From the NCBI GenBank assembly GCA_041397825.1, contig JAWKVX010000002.1, positions 1,116,001 through 1,180,000 on the forward strand: a stretch of 64,000 nucleotides of DNA, given 5' to 3'. Shown here piece after piece: positions 44,449-53,505 of this stretch. The DNA is from JANNSX01 sp041397825 (GTDB lineage Bacteria; Pseudomonadota; Alphaproteobacteria; Rhizobiales; Hyphomicrobiaceae). The stretch's first letter is position 1. Each line of letters begins with the position of its first letter. The notes under the pieces were generated by a model, which had not been told where the DNA came from, made no database searches, and worked only from the letters and a program-made list of their open reading frames with translations. Position numbers and translations under genes: made by a program.

Positions 44449-45201
44449 CTAACGCTTCGCCGCATAGAAGGCGACGCGACGCTCCAGATAGGCGAGGGCT
44501 TCCGAGATCGTGAAGGCCAGCGCGAAGAGCACGACGAGCACCGCCCAGAAGTGTGACATCAGAAAGTTGCTCGAGTAGAGCTCGAACAGAGCGCCGAAGC
44601 CGACGATCGAGATCAGAAGCTGGCCGATGATGACGCCTTTGACCGCCCGGATGATGCCGATCCGTATGCCGCCCAGGATCTCCGGTAACGCCGACCAGAG
44701 ATAGATTTTCGTGAACGCGTCCCAGGGCGTCGCGCCGAACGAGCGCGCCATCTCGACGAGCGAGCGGTTGAGCTGCATGACCCCGGCTCGCGTATTGAGA
44801 ATGATGATCCAGATGGCGAACAGCGCCGTCGTGATGATGACGGCCGTCAGGCCGAAACCGAACAGCACCATCAGCACTGGCACCAGCGCGGTCAACGGCG
44901 CCGAGACAAAGATGTTGACCCAGGGCAACAGCAACTCGTCGATCAACCGGGTCCGGCCCATGAGGATGCCCACCGGCACGCCGATGAGGATGGCCGCAGC
45001 GACGCCGCCGCCGAAGCCGTAGGCCGTCTCGGTCAGCGCCTTGAGGAAGGCCGGCGTGCCGACGATCGCAGCCAGCGTCGTGATGACCTTGGAGAAGGGC
45101 GGGACGAAGAAGGTCAGCTCGAGCTGGCCGATGACCTCCCACAATAGCGCCCAAAGAATGAGCGAGGAGAAGCCCGGCAATCTGAGCCCGAAGAGTGTCA
45201 T
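44449..45201 (-). CDS. NitT/TauT-type ABC transporter permease
   Basis: A 250-residue inner-membrane permease with about six helices and the binding-protein-dependent transport EAA loop (SLVEMARSFGATPWDAFTKI). It belongs to the SsuC/TauC-like group used for sulfonates, nitrate, taurine, pyrimidine precursors and aromatics. It begins nine bases after the ATPase gene and is the last gene of the importer operon. Confidence 0.88.
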   Translation of the reverse strand: MTLFGLRLPGFSSLILWALLWEVIGQLELTFFVPPFSKVITTLAAIVGTPAFLKALTETAYGFGGGVAAAILIGVPVGILMGRTRLIDELLLPWVNIFVSAPLTALVPVLMVLFGFGLTAVIITTALFAIWIIILNTRAGVMQLNRSLVEMARSFGATPWDAFTKIYLWSALPEILGGIRIGIIRAVKGVIIGQLLISIVGFGALFELYSSNFLMSHFWAVLVVLFALAFTISEALAYLERRVAFYAAKR

Positions 45202-45210
45202 CGTTCCGGC

Positions 45211-46020
45211 CTATTCCACATAGCTGCGCAAGGAGGCCCAGATCCGGTCGACGATATCCAGATACTCGCTATCGCGCCGGATGTTCTCGGCCTGCTTCTG
45301 GCGAAAGCCGCCCGGCCGGATGATCTCAGACACGCGACTCGGCCGAGGTAGCAGAATTGCGATCTGATCGGAGACATAGACGGCTTCCTCGATCGAGTGC
45401 GTGACGAAGATGAAGGTCTTGCTCTCGTTGCGCACCAGGGTGAGGAGATCCTCCTGGAACTTGCGGCGGGTTTGCTCGTCGACGGCCGAGAACGGCTCAT
45501 CCATCAGCACCACGTCGGCGTCGACGGCGAGCGCGCGGGCGAGGCCGACCCGCTGGCGCATGCCGCCCGACAACTCGTGAGGATAGCGCATCTCGAAGCC
45601 GGCGAGGCCGACCTGCTTGATGAGCCGGCGCGCGGTCTCTTCGCGCTCGGCTTTCGGCACCCGTCTGAGCTCGAGGCCGAAGGCGACGTTCCTCAGTACG
45701 TTCGACCAGGGCAGCAATGCAAAGTCCTGGAACACGAAGGATCGGTCGGGTCCGGGTCCGCTCACGGCCTTGCCGCCGACCTCGACCTCGCCGTCATCGG
45801 CCTTGAGGAGGCCGGCAATGATTTTAAGTAGCGTCGTCTTCCCGCATCCTGACGGTCCGAGCAGCGAGGTGAGCTGGCCACGGGGGAAGTCGAGCGAAAG
45901 GCTCCTCAGCGCCTCGACGTCGCCGTAGGCCTTGGACACGTTGCGGACGGCGACCGCATTGTCCGTGGCAGTCGGTAGAGGCCTGCTGGTGACGTCAATC
46001 TGAGGCATAGCCACGCACAT
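45211..46020 (-). CDS. NitT/TauT-type ABC transporter ATPase
   Basis: A 269-residue ABC ATPase. Walker A is GPSGCGKT, the signature LSGGMRQRV, Walker B DVVLMDEP, followed by the switch His in VTHSIEEAVY. It pairs with two permeases. ATG 46020 lies 26 bases inside the upstream permease gene; ATG 46008 (MPQIDVTS) is the alternative start. The C-terminal ~40 residues are beyond the core ABC domain. Confidence 0.9.
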   Translation of the reverse strand: MCVAMPQIDVTSRPLPTATDNAVAVRNVSKAYGDVEALRSLSLDFPRGQLTSLLGPSGCGKTTLLKIIAGLLKADDGEVEVGGKAVSGPGPDRSFVFQDFALLPWSNVLRNVAFGLELRRVPKAEREETARRLIKQVGLAGFEMRYPHELSGGMRQRVGLARALAVDADVVLMDEPFSAVDEQTRRKFQEDLLTLVRNESKTFIFVTHSIEEAVYVSDQIAILLPRPSRVSEIIRPGGFRQKQAENIRRDSEYLDIVDRIWASLRSYVE

Positions 46021-46756
46021 TGCCCTTGAACAGCTGACGCTCGATCATCTCGAGCAGGTTGAGGAAAAGGACCGCGAGCAGGATGATCGAGAAGATCGCG
46101 GCATACATGCTCGCATAATCGGCGACCGATCGGCTGTAGCTGATGATGTCACCAACGCCGGTCGGCGTGATCTTGAGCTCGGACAGGATGGCGCCGATGA
46201 ACCCAGCCGAGATGCCGAGCCTGAGGCCAGAGAAGATCAGCGGCGAGGCCGCGGGGATGATGATCTTGCGCAAGACATCGCCGTCGGTGCCGAGAAAGGC
46301 TCGCGCCATTTCCTTGAGCGAATCCGGCGCATTCCGCACGGCGCTGGCCGTGTTGAGCACGATGACCGGCATGGCCATGATGCAGACGACGAAGACCTTT
46401 GAGGTGAGGCCGATGCCGTAGGCCATGACAAGGAGCGGGATCAGGGCGGCGAGCGGCGCTGTCTGCATGACGACGAAGATCGGCGAGAAAAGCCAGTCGA
46501 AGATCCTGCTCAGGCCGATCCACAGGCCGAGACCGATGCCGAGCACGGCCGAGATGGCGACGCCCACCATCAGAGGACGCAAGGTGTCGGCATAGGCCGA
46601 GAAAATACGGCCGTCGAGGGTCATCGAAAGCAGGGCCGACATCGACTCGAGGAATGTCGGGAAGGCGTAGCTGATGGGGATCCGGCCCGCGATCTCCCAG
46701 CCGCCGAAAACGATGGCGGCCGAGAGGATCTTCAAGACGAGCGAACGCTTGAGCAT
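45995..46756 (-). CDS. NitT/TauT-type ABC transporter permease
   Basis: A 253-residue permease, second of the pair, with six hydrophobic segments and the EAA-type loop (SLKEMARAFLGTDGDVLRKI). It lies between the substrate-binding protein gene (77 bases upstream) and the ATPase gene, which it overlaps. Two non-identical permeases suggest a heterodimeric channel. The substrate is unknown. Confidence 0.88.
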   Translation of the reverse strand: MLKRSLVLKILSAAIVFGGWEIAGRIPISYAFPTFLESMSALLSMTLDGRIFSAYADTLRPLMVGVAISAVLGIGLGLWIGLSRIFDWLFSPIFVVMQTAPLAALIPLLVMAYGIGLTSKVFVVCIMAMPVIVLNTASAVRNAPDSLKEMARAFLGTDGDVLRKIIIPAASPLIFSGLRLGISAGFIGAILSELKITPTGVGDIISYSRSVADYASMYAAIFSIILLAVLFLNLLEMIERQLFKGNVRGYASD

Positions 46757-46832
46757 CGGGTGGTCCTGGCCGATCAGCGCGTCGACGGCCGCCCCCGCCT
46801 CGATGTTGAAAGCGGGAGCGGGTGGTCCGCGC

Positions 46833-47804
46833 CTACTGGTTTTCCTCGAGCGGCTTCAGGTACCAGAAGTCCTCGATGTTGAGTGATGCCTTGTCGCCCT
46901 TGAGCTGGCCGGCCCGGGAATACCAGTCCATGTCGGCCTCGGCGGCCTTGCGTCCGCCGCCATTGACGTCATAGAGCCCGCCTTCGACTGCGTCCGTGTA
47001 GAACCCATCGAGGCCGTCGAGCACCTCGGTCGGCAGCTGGCCGATCGGACCATTGGGATCGGTCTCCTTGCGGATGATCGTCGGATCCTTGGCCATGTCG
47101 CGATAGACGCTGAGGAGCGCCTTCACAAAGATGCCGACATCGGCTTCGTTCGCCTTGATCCAATCGAGATTGGCGAACAGTGCCTCGTCGCTGGCATCGA
47201 CATCGAACATCGGCAGCACGTTGAACTTGTCGCCCTGCAGCTTCATCAGCTTGTTCTTGTTGGAGAGGTCAATGATCGTCGCGTCCGTCTGGCCGGCGAT
47301 CAGTGCGGCGACGCGATTGGACGAGCCGGGCACATAGGAGCGCTCGCCAAACTTGATGCCGACTTTCTCCTCGATGACGTTGGCGATCGAGTCGGTGCCA
47401 CCGCCACGCGAATGCAGCATGATCGGCTGGCCGTTGAGATCCTCGAGCTTGGAGTACTTCTTCGAGGTGACTGGGAAGAACTTCAGCTTCGAAACCTGAA
47501 ACACGATCCGGACCGGCGCCTTCGAGTTCTGCATCGCGGCATAGGGTGTGCCGAACCCGATATCCATCTGTCCGCTCAGGACCGCCTGGATGGCCAGCTC
47601 CTCGTCCGAAAACGCGGTCCATTCATAGTCGAGCCCGTTCTTCTTGGCGCGATCGAGCGCCACAAAAAAGGCGGCGAGTTCATCGGAGGGCGGCTCCGCG
47701 AGTGCGATGCGGATCTTGCCGGCCTGGGCCGCTGTCACGGCAAGTCCGGTCGAGGCGATTGCGGCGACCAGGATCAGTGTGAGTGCACGTATCAGCTTGA
47801 GCAT
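46833..47804 (-). CDS. NMT1/NitT-type periplasmic substrate-binding protein
   Basis: A 323-residue exported protein. Its signal peptide ends at AAQAG. The fold is NMT1/TauA-like, with IRIALAEPPSDE at the start of lobe 1 and FGTPYAAMQNS. ATG 47804 has GGGAGA upstream; the frame extends beyond it without a better start. It captures the ligand for the two-permease importer. It lies 83 bases after the GntR gene on the same strand. Candidate ligands are aromatic acids, thiamine precursors or sulfonates; none is indicated by the sequence. Confidence 0.88.
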   Translation of the reverse strand: MLKLIRALTLILVAAIASTGLAVTAAQAGKIRIALAEPPSDELAAFFVALDRAKKNGLDYEWTAFSDEELAIQAVLSGQMDIGFGTPYAAMQNSKAPVRIVFQVSKLKFFPVTSKKYSKLEDLNGQPIMLHSRGGGTDSIANVIEEKVGIKFGERSYVPGSSNRVAALIAGQTDATIIDLSNKNKLMKLQGDKFNVLPMFDVDASDEALFANLDWIKANEADVGIFVKALLSVYRDMAKDPTIIRKETDPNGPIGQLPTEVLDGLDGFYTDAVEGGLYDVNGGGRKAAEADMDWYSRAGQLKGDKASLNIEDFWYLKPLEENQ

Positions 47805-47887
47805 GTGACGTCTCCCTAGTTGCAGGCCGTTGTTGTGTTCGTCGGCATTGCGCCAGAAGGGCCGTGCCTCCGGCGCCTGCCGCGATC

Positions 47888-48577
47888 TCATGCCTCCTCG
47901 AACAGCCGCAGCGATACGGCGCCAATATGGTCGCGCATGGCGTCGTGCGCGCCCGCCGGATCGCGCCGCTCGATCGCCGCGGCGATCTGGCGGTGCTCGG
48001 CGAAGCTCGAATGGTCCTCCGGAGGCCGTTTCGTCTGGCGCACGACCGTCTGCCAGGTGACCGAACGGCGAACCCGATTCAGCTGCTCGAACAACGCCAG
48101 GAGGAGCTTGTTGTCGGCGGCTTCGGCGACCGCCCGGTGAAAGAGATCGTCCTGCTTCTCATAGTCGCTCCAGGTGGCGGCAGCCTCGGCGCGATCCATG
48201 GCGAGCTTCATGCGGATGATGGCCTCGGCCGAGGCGTTGACGGCGGCCTCCTGGGCAAGGGCGGATTCGAAGCAGGCCCGAGCCTGCATCATGCGGATCG
48301 GCGAGAGCTGGGCGCTCAGGGCCGCCAGATCGTCCGGGGCGATCGGGCCGGCATGAGTGGCGACGAAGGTCCCCTTGCCGACATGGCGCCAGATCGCCCC
48401 TTCGCGCTCCAGAACGTCGAGGGCACGGCGCAGTCGCGCCCGGCTCAGGCCCAGCCGGTGAATGAGGTCCCGCTCGGGCGGCAGGCGGTCGCCCGGTGCA
48501 AAGGCACCAGTGGCGATCAACGATCGCAATTGCACCAGCGGGTCGGGGCGTATCGCGTTGTCGTTCGGATTGAGCAT
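47888..48577 (-). CDS. GntR-family (FadR subfamily) transcription regulator
   Basis: A 229-residue regulator. An N-terminal winged helix (LPPERDLIHRLGLSRARLRRAL, about 37-58, then EGAIWRHVGKGTFV) is joined to an all-helical FCD ligand-binding domain with Asp/His metal-site candidates. It probably represses the importer genes and the divergent FAH-family gene. TGGTCGACCA and TTGTCGACTA, both of the FadR-type TNGT-N2-ACNA form, lie in the 171-base gap. Confidence 0.88.
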   Translation of the reverse strand: MLNPNDNAIRPDPLVQLRSLIATGAFAPGDRLPPERDLIHRLGLSRARLRRALDVLEREGAIWRHVGKGTFVATHAGPIAPDDLAALSAQLSPIRMMQARACFESALAQEAAVNASAEAIIRMKLAMDRAEAAATWSDYEKQDDLFHRAVAEAADNKLLLALFEQLNRVRRSVTWQTVVRQTKRPPEDHSSFAEHRQIAAAIERRDPAGAHDAMRDHIGAVSLRLFEEA

Positions 48578-48590
48578 GACCGCCCGAAGG

Positions 48591-48604
48591 ATTGGTCGAC
48601 CAAT
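48591..48604. promoter_or_regulatory. Candidate GntR/FadR operator 1 (palindrome)
   Basis: ATTGGTCGACCAAT is a perfect 14-base palindrome 14 bases upstream of the GntR start. It matches the AATTGGT/ACCAATT half sites known for FadR-type regulators such as PdhR, with a shorter spacer. Autoregulation of the divergent promoter is likely but inferred. Confidence 0.65.
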
Positions 48605-48702
48605 TGAACCAATTTTCCGGCAAGCGTAGCCCGCCTGTCTATCTCTGACAACGCATTCCTCACTTAATCCAGATGAATTGGTCGCGATTGATTTTTTCCA
48701 GG

Positions 48703-48712
48703 TTGTCGACTA
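48703..48712. promoter_or_regulatory. Candidate GntR/FadR operator 2
   Basis: TTGTCGACTA has the same core GTCGAC and the same TNGT-N2-ACNA form as operator 1, 37 bases before the FAH-family start. A further half site AATTGGTCGCG lies at 48676-48686. Together they would let one regulator act on both divergent genes. Confidence 0.45.
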
Positions 48713-48748
48713 GTGAGCCAAGGTGCGCCATCAATCTTGGAGAGTCCT

Positions 48749-49435
48749 ATGGCCCGCTACGTCATCGATCCACCGGCTCTTCCCGCCATCCCTGTTGCCG
48801 GCACCGATGCTCTGTTTCCCGTGCGGCGCGTCTACTGCATCGGCCGCAACTACGCGGCGCATGCAGTCGAGATGGGCGGTGATCCGAACCGCGAGCCGCC
48901 GTTCTTCTTCCAGAAGAATCCGAACAACCTCGATGCCTCCGGAAACTTTCCCTATCCGCCGCACTCCTCCGACGTTCATCACGAGGTGGAGCTGCTGGTG
49001 GCGCTCGGGCGGGGCGGCGTGAACATTCCGCTCGATAAGGCGCTCGGCCATGTCTACGGCTATGCGGTCGCGCTCGACATGACGCGCCGGGATCTGCAAG
49101 GGGAGGCGAAGAAGGCAGGCCGTCCCTGGGAGATCGGCAAGGCCTTCGAGCGCTCAGGTCCTGTCGGCCCGCTGCTGCCGGTCGCGGATGCCAAGCACTT
49201 CGACCACGGCCGAATTGAGCTCAAGGTCAACGGTGAGGTCCGCCAGGAAGGCGATCTCAATCAGATGATCTGGAAAGTGCCGGAGATGATCTCGCACCTG
49301 TCGGAGTATTTCGAGCTCGCCGCCGGTGACGTGATCCTGTCCGGCACGCCGTCGGGTGTCGGTCCGGTCAAGCGCGGCGACCGCTTGGAAGCGTCCATCG
49401 AGGGACTGCGTGGCTTCGTCGTCACCGTGACCTGA
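48749..49435 (+). CDS. Fumarylacetoacetate hydrolase-family protein (fumarylpyruvate hydrolase-like)
   Basis: A 228-residue FAH-fold hydrolase. It has the start CIGRNYAAHAVEMG, the metal-ligand Glu residues in DVHHEVELLVALG, GYAVALDMTRRDLQ and the LSGTPSGVGPV turn typical of the fumarylpyruvate/acylpyruvate hydrolase group. Such enzymes cleave C-C bonds of acylpyruvates from gentisate-type aromatic degradation. ATG 48749 has GGAGAG upstream. It is divergent from the GntR gene and lies 65 bases before an SDR gene. Confidence 0.85.
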   Translation: MARYVIDPPALPAIPVAGTDALFPVRRVYCIGRNYAAHAVEMGGDPNREPPFFFQKNPNNLDASGNFPYPPHSSDVHHEVELLVALGRGGVNIPLDKALGHVYGYAVALDMTRRDLQGEAKKAGRPWEIGKAFERSGPVGPLLPVADAKHFDHGRIELKVNGEVRQEGDLNQMIWKVPEMISHLSEYFELAAGDVILSGTPSGVGPVKRGDRLEASIEGLRGFVVTVT

Positions 49436-49500
49436 TGTAACCTCGCTCCCTGAAGGATCGGATAGGTCCGGTCTTCTTCGGGGAGGCAAGGAGGTGACCA

Positions 49501-50274
49501 TTGGAGTTGTTCAGCCTCGACGGAAAGATCGCCCTGATCACGGGGGCATCGCGGGGGATCGGCCGCGCCATCGCGCTGCGTATGGCCGAGGCCGGGGCTC
49601 GAGTCGTCGTGAGCAGTCGCAAACTCGATCCTTGTGAGGCGGTCGTGGCCGAGATCGCCGCCGCCGGCGGTCGGGCCCTCGCCGTGGCCTGCAACGTTTC
49701 CGACCGCGCTCAGATCGACGACCTCGTCCGGCAAGCCAGGCAAGCGTTCGGCCGCATCGACATTCTCGTCGGCAACGCCGCCACCAATCCCTATCATGGC
49801 CCGATCACGCAGATCGAGGAGCCGGCGTTCGACAAGATCATCGCAGCCAACGTCAAGGCCAACCTCTGGCTCGCAAAGGCCGTTCTGCCTGAGATGGCGG
49901 AGCGTCGAGAGGGTGCGCTCGTTTTCATGGGGAGCGTCGCCGGTCTTCGAGGCACCGACGATATCGGTGCCTATGGTGTCTCGAAGGCGGCGCTCTCCTC
50001 GCTCACCCGTAGCCTCGCCGTTGGCTGGGGCAAGCACAACATCCGTGTCAACTGTATCGCGCCGGGACTGGTCAAGACCGACTTCGCGCGGGTGCTCTGG
50101 GAGAATGCGGCTGCGCTCGAGGCAGCCGAGGCGGCTTATCCGCTGCGGCGGATCGGCGAGCCCGACGACATCGCCGGTGTCGCGGTCTGGCTCGCCTCGC
50201 GGGCCGGTGCCTTCGTCACGGGTCAAACCATCGTCGTCGATGGCGGGCTGACGATTGCCGGCAACCGCGCGTAA
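49501..50274 (+). CDS. SDR-family oxidoreductase
   Basis: A 257-residue classical SDR. The cofactor loop TGASRGIG is at 14-21, the catalytic Ser in GSVAGL and Tyr/Lys in YGVSK, and the C-terminal GQTIVVDGG is typical. The start is TTG, but it is preceded by AAGGAGGTGA (49488-49497), an exact match to the anti-Shine-Dalgarno, at suitable spacing. It runs toward the APH-type kinase gene and converges on it, with 14 bases between stops. Substrate is unknown; see the 4-hydroxyacid hypothesis. Confidence 0.9.
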   Translation: MELFSLDGKIALITGASRGIGRAIALRMAEAGARVVVSSRKLDPCEAVVAEIAAAGGRALAVACNVSDRAQIDDLVRQARQAFGRIDILVGNAATNPYHGPITQIEEPAFDKIIAANVKANLWLAKAVLPEMAERREGALVFMGSVAGLRGTDDIGAYGVSKAALSSLTRSLAVGWGKHNIRVNCIAPGLVKTDFARVLWENAAALEAAEAAYPLRRIGEPDDIAGVAVWLASRAGAFVTGQTIVVDGGLTIAGNRA

Positions 50275-50288
50275 CGGCAGACGGCGCC

Positions 50289-51347
50289 TCAGAGCGATCG
50301 GCTGCGCGCCGCGGCGATGACGGTGAGGCCCGCCTCGGCCAGCACGGGCACCCGGCTTCCCGTCTCTCGGGCGCTGAGGCTGCTGGCATTGCCCTTGAGG
50401 GCGCGCGCGTAGACACCTTGCACGATGGCCGCGAGCCGGAAGATGGCGAGCGCCTGGAAGAAAGGCCAGTCGCGGATCTCGCTCAGCCCTCGCTCCGCCG
50501 CATAGAGCGCCACGAGGTCGGCCTCGTCGGGCAGGCCCTCCGCGTTGAGATCGAGACCGACGAGCCCCGGGGCCGCTCGACCGTCATGACCGAGCCGGTA
50601 GGGCATCAGGCAATAGGCGAGATCGGCCGTGCCGTGACCGATGGTCGACAGCTCCCAGTCGAGAACGGCGCTGATATGGGGGGCCTCGGGCGCGAGCACG
50701 AGATTGCCGATGCGATAGTCGCCATGTGTGATCGCGGCCGGATCGTCGGTTGGGCAGTTCGCCTGGAGCCAGGCGGCCAAGGCATCCATGGCGGGGATGT
50801 GCGCGGTCTGCGAGGCGGCATATTGCGTGCTCCAGGTCTTGATCTGGCGAGCGGCATAGCCATCCGGCCGCCCGAAGCCGGAAAGCCCCAACCGCCGCCA
50901 GTCGAGTTGGTGCAGGCGAGCCAGCGTGCGAATGGCGTCCTGCCAGACCGCACTGCGATCCCGCATGCGCACCTCCGGTAGCGCCGGGTGCGACGCGATC
51001 ACGCCGTCGACATGCGACATGGCGTAGAACGGCGTGCCGATGATACCGGGATCGGTGCAGTGGTGCAGCATGCGTGGGACAGGAAAACCGCTGCCGGCCA
51101 GCGCGGACATGACCCGGAACTCCCGGTCGATCTGGTGAGCCTTGGCCAGCAGCGGGCCCGGCGGTTGCTTGCGGAGCACGAGACGGCCGCCGGCATGCTC
51201 GATCAGGAAGGTCGGGTTCGAGTGGCCCCCCTGGTACTGGCGAATGCGCGCGGGCGGCTCGAACGCCTCCAGGGCGTCGGCCAGATAGTGCACCAGTGCG
51301 GCTGCATCGAACCGGTGCTGATCCAGGACCTCGATCAGCGCGCTCAT
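50289..51347 (-). CDS. APH-family phosphotransferase (ACAD10/LvaA-like)
   Basis: A 352-residue aminoglycoside-phosphotransferase-fold kinase. The nucleotide-binding lobe has GGHSNPTFLI and VLRKQPPG, the catalytic loop is THGDYRIGN, and the metal Asp is in VLDWELSTIG. These are the motifs of the group fused to or paired with acyl-CoA dehydrogenases (ACAD10/11 in animals, LvaA in Pseudomonas), which phosphorylate 4-hydroxyacyl-CoA. It follows the acyl-CoA dehydrogenase by 10 bases. Resistance to aminoglycosides is unlikely. Confidence 0.85.
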   Translation of the reverse strand: MSALIEVLDQHRFDAAALVHYLADALEAFEPPARIRQYQGGHSNPTFLIEHAGGRLVLRKQPPGPLLAKAHQIDREFRVMSALAGSGFPVPRMLHHCTDPGIIGTPFYAMSHVDGVIASHPALPEVRMRDRSAVWQDAIRTLARLHQLDWRRLGLSGFGRPDGYAARQIKTWSTQYAASQTAHIPAMDALAAWLQANCPTDDPAAITHGDYRIGNLVLAPEAPHISAVLDWELSTIGHGTADLAYCLMPYRLGHDGRAAPGLVGLDLNAEGLPDEADLVALYAAERGLSEIRDWPFFQALAIFRLAAIVQGVYARALKGNASSLSARETGSRVPVLAEAGLTVIAAARSRSL

Positions 51348-51357
51348 ACCAAGCTCG

Positions 51358-52563
51358 TCATGGCTGGCGGCCGAGTTCGCTGCGCGCGAGTGCCTCGCGG
51401 TGCACCTCGTCGGGGCCGTCAGCCAGCCTGAGAATCCGGGCCTTAGCGTAGGCGGCTGCCAGGAACGTATCTTGCGACACACCCGCGGCGCCATGCACCT
51501 GGATGGCACGGTCGATGACGGCGGCAGCCATCTGCGGGGCGACGACCTTGATCATGGCAATCTCGCGCCGTGCCACCTTGTTGCCGACAGTGTCCATCAT
51601 GTGCGCGGCCTTCAACGTCAACAGCCGGGCCTGCTCGATTTCGCAGCGCGAGCGGGCGATGTCCTGACGGATCTGGCCCTGCTCGGCCAGGCTCCGGCCG
51701 AAGGCCACCCGCGACTTGGCGCGGGCGCAGGTCAGCTCGAGTGCCCGCTCGGCCATGCCGATCAGGCGCATACAATGATGGATGCGGCCCGGGCCGAGGC
51801 GTCCTTGGGCGATCTCGAAGCCTCGGCCCTCACCGAGCAGCATGTTGGCCGCCGGAACACGGACATTGTCGAAGGTGATCTCCGCATGCCCACCCGGGGC
51901 ATGGTCGTAGCCGAAGACGGTGAGCGCGCGCTCGATGCGAACGCCGGGCATGTCGAGTGGTACAAGGATCATCGATTGCTGGCGGTGCTTCTCGGCCGTC
52001 CGATCGGTGCGTCCCATCACGATGGCGATCTCGCAGCGCGCGCTCATGGCGCCCGACGACCACCATTTGCGGCCGTTGACGACGTAGCTGTCGCCGTCAC
52101 GCCGGATCGCGGCGGCGATATTGGTCGCGTCGCTCGAGGCGACGTCGGGCTCGGACATCGAGAAGCAGGAGCGGATCTCGCCGGCAAGGAGCGGCCGCAG
52201 CCACCGGGCCTTCTGCGCTTCGTCGCCGTAGCGCTCGAGTGTCTCCATGTTGCCGGTGTCGGGTGCATTGCAGTTGAAGATCTCGGGCGCCACCAGCGAG
52301 CGGCCCATCACCTCGCAGAGATGCGCATAGTCGAGGTTGCTCAGCCCGGCGCCGTGGCGGCTGTCGGGAAGGAAGAGATTCCAGAGGCCTTGCCCGCGCG
52401 CCTCGGCCTTGAGCGCCTCGACGAGGGGCGGGGAGCACCAGCGACCTTTGTCATCCACCTGGCGCGCCGGCTCGAGCTCGGCCTCGTTCGGCATCACACG
52501 CTCGGCCATGAAAGCCGACAGCTTGTCCCTGAGGGCGGCGGCTTTGGCCGAAGGCTCCAGCAC
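51358..52563 (-). CDS. Acyl-CoA dehydrogenase family protein (ACAD10/11-like)
   Basis: A 401-residue flavin acyl-CoA dehydrogenase. The FAD loop WWSSGAMSARCEIAIVMG, the RIHHCMRLIGMAERAL helix and the C-terminal QVHGAAGVSQDT...DGPDEVHR pattern are clear. GTG 52563 with GAGGAG upstream is the chosen start; the frame reaches further upstream. Beside an APH-type kinase it resembles the LvaC/ACAD10-11 arrangement that converts 4-phosphoacyl-CoA to enoyl-CoA. Simple fatty-acid oxidation is the alternative reading. Confidence 0.88.
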   Translation of the reverse strand: MLEPSAKAAALRDKLSAFMAERVMPNEAELEPARQVDDKGRWCSPPLVEALKAEARGQGLWNLFLPDSRHGAGLSNLDYAHLCEVMGRSLVAPEIFNCNAPDTGNMETLERYGDEAQKARWLRPLLAGEIRSCFSMSEPDVASSDATNIAAAIRRDGDSYVVNGRKWWSSGAMSARCEIAIVMGRTDRTAEKHRQQSMILVPLDMPGVRIERALTVFGYDHAPGGHAEITFDNVRVPAANMLLGEGRGFEIAQGRLGPGRIHHCMRLIGMAERALELTCARAKSRVAFGRSLAEQGQIRQDIARSRCEIEQARLLTLKAAHMMDTVGNKVARREIAMIKVVAPQMAAAVIDRAIQVHGAAGVSQDTFLAAAYAKARILRLADGPDEVHREALARSELGRQP

Positions 52564-52712
52564 GTCGGATGCTCCTCTGATGGTGGTCGCTCGGGCAGTT
52601 ATGCAGCGATCCACCTGCCGCTGCAATCCAGCCTGTGCATCGCGCATGTTCCTCTGGAGCGGCAAACCTGATTAGCTTGTCGACCTGATGGGTCGGCGAT
52701 GAGGAGCGCGCA

Positions 52713-53486
52713 ATGGCGAAGGTCATGATCGTGACGGGCGGCTCGCGCGGGATCGGCGCAGGGATCGCGCGAAAGGCTGCCGGGGCGGGCTATGCCGTCG
52801 CCATAAACTATACGCGGTCCAAGGAGGCCGCCGAGGCGCTCGTCGGCGCCATCCGCGACGCAGGTGGCGCGGCGATCGGGGTGCAGGCGGATGTCGCCCG
52901 GCACGAGGACGTCACCCATCTCTTTGCCGAGACGTCGACCAAGCTCGGCCGCCCTGATGTGCTCGTCAACAACGCCGGAATTGCCGTCAGTACGAGCCTT
53001 GCCGACTGTCGGCCCGAGGACATCGATAGCGTCTTTGGTGTCAACGCGCGTGGTGTGCTGCTCTGCGCCCGGGAGGCCGTGCGGACCATGGCGACCGAGC
53101 GCGGCGGCAAGGGCGGGGTGATCATCAACATCTCGTCGATCTCGGCCCTCTACGGTGGGCTGCCCAACGACGTGATCTATGCGTCGAGCAAGGGTGCGGT
53201 CGATGCGCTGACGCTCGGCCTCGCGAAGGAGGTCGCCAAGTCGGGTATCCGCGTCTGCGGCGTTCGACCCGGCCTGACGCTGACCGAAATGCTCGATGTC
53301 GACTTCGGGCCGGGCAAGGCCGCCGAGGCGGCGGCCAAGACGGTGCCGCTCGGGCGCATCGGCATGCCGGAGGACATTGCGAGCGCCGTTCTGTTCCTCG
53401 CCTCCGAGGCGTCGGCCTACATCACCGGCACTTTCCTCAATGTGAGTGGCGGTCGAGAGATCAACGTCAAGATGGCATCCGACTGA
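52713..53486 (+). CDS. SDR-family oxidoreductase
   Basis: A 257-residue classical SDR: TGGSRGIG near the start (about 7-14), NNAG in the middle, catalytic Ser in ISSISALYGG and YASSK. Glucose 1-dehydrogenase/3-oxoacyl reductase-like. ATG 52713 follows GATGAGGAG. It is divergent from the acyl-CoA dehydrogenase gene across 149 bases and precedes the acyl-CoA ligase gene by 19 bases, so it is probably co-transcribed with that. A 4-keto or 3-keto acyl-CoA reductase is plausible. Confidence 0.88.
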   Translation: MAKVMIVTGGSRGIGAGIARKAAGAGYAVAINYTRSKEAAEALVGAIRDAGGAAIGVQADVARHEDVTHLFAETSTKLGRPDVLVNNAGIAVSTSLADCRPEDIDSVFGVNARGVLLCAREAVRTMATERGGKGGVIINISSISALYGGLPNDVIYASSKGAVDALTLGLAKEVAKSGIRVCGVRPGLTLTEMLDVDFGPGKAAEAAAKTVPLGRIGMPEDIASAVLFLASEASAYITGTFLNVSGGREINVKMASD

Positions 53487-53505
53487 CAATGACGGTTCGA
53501 GGACC

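Noticed and set aside
48591..48604. Palindrome as a restriction-associated or att site
   Set aside because: Its position 14 bases before a GntR start and its half-site sequence fit an operator better; no integrase or tRNA is near.
50289..51347. Aminoglycoside resistance gene
   Set aside because: The kinase belongs with an acyl-CoA dehydrogenase by motif and location, so antibiotic modification is unlikely.
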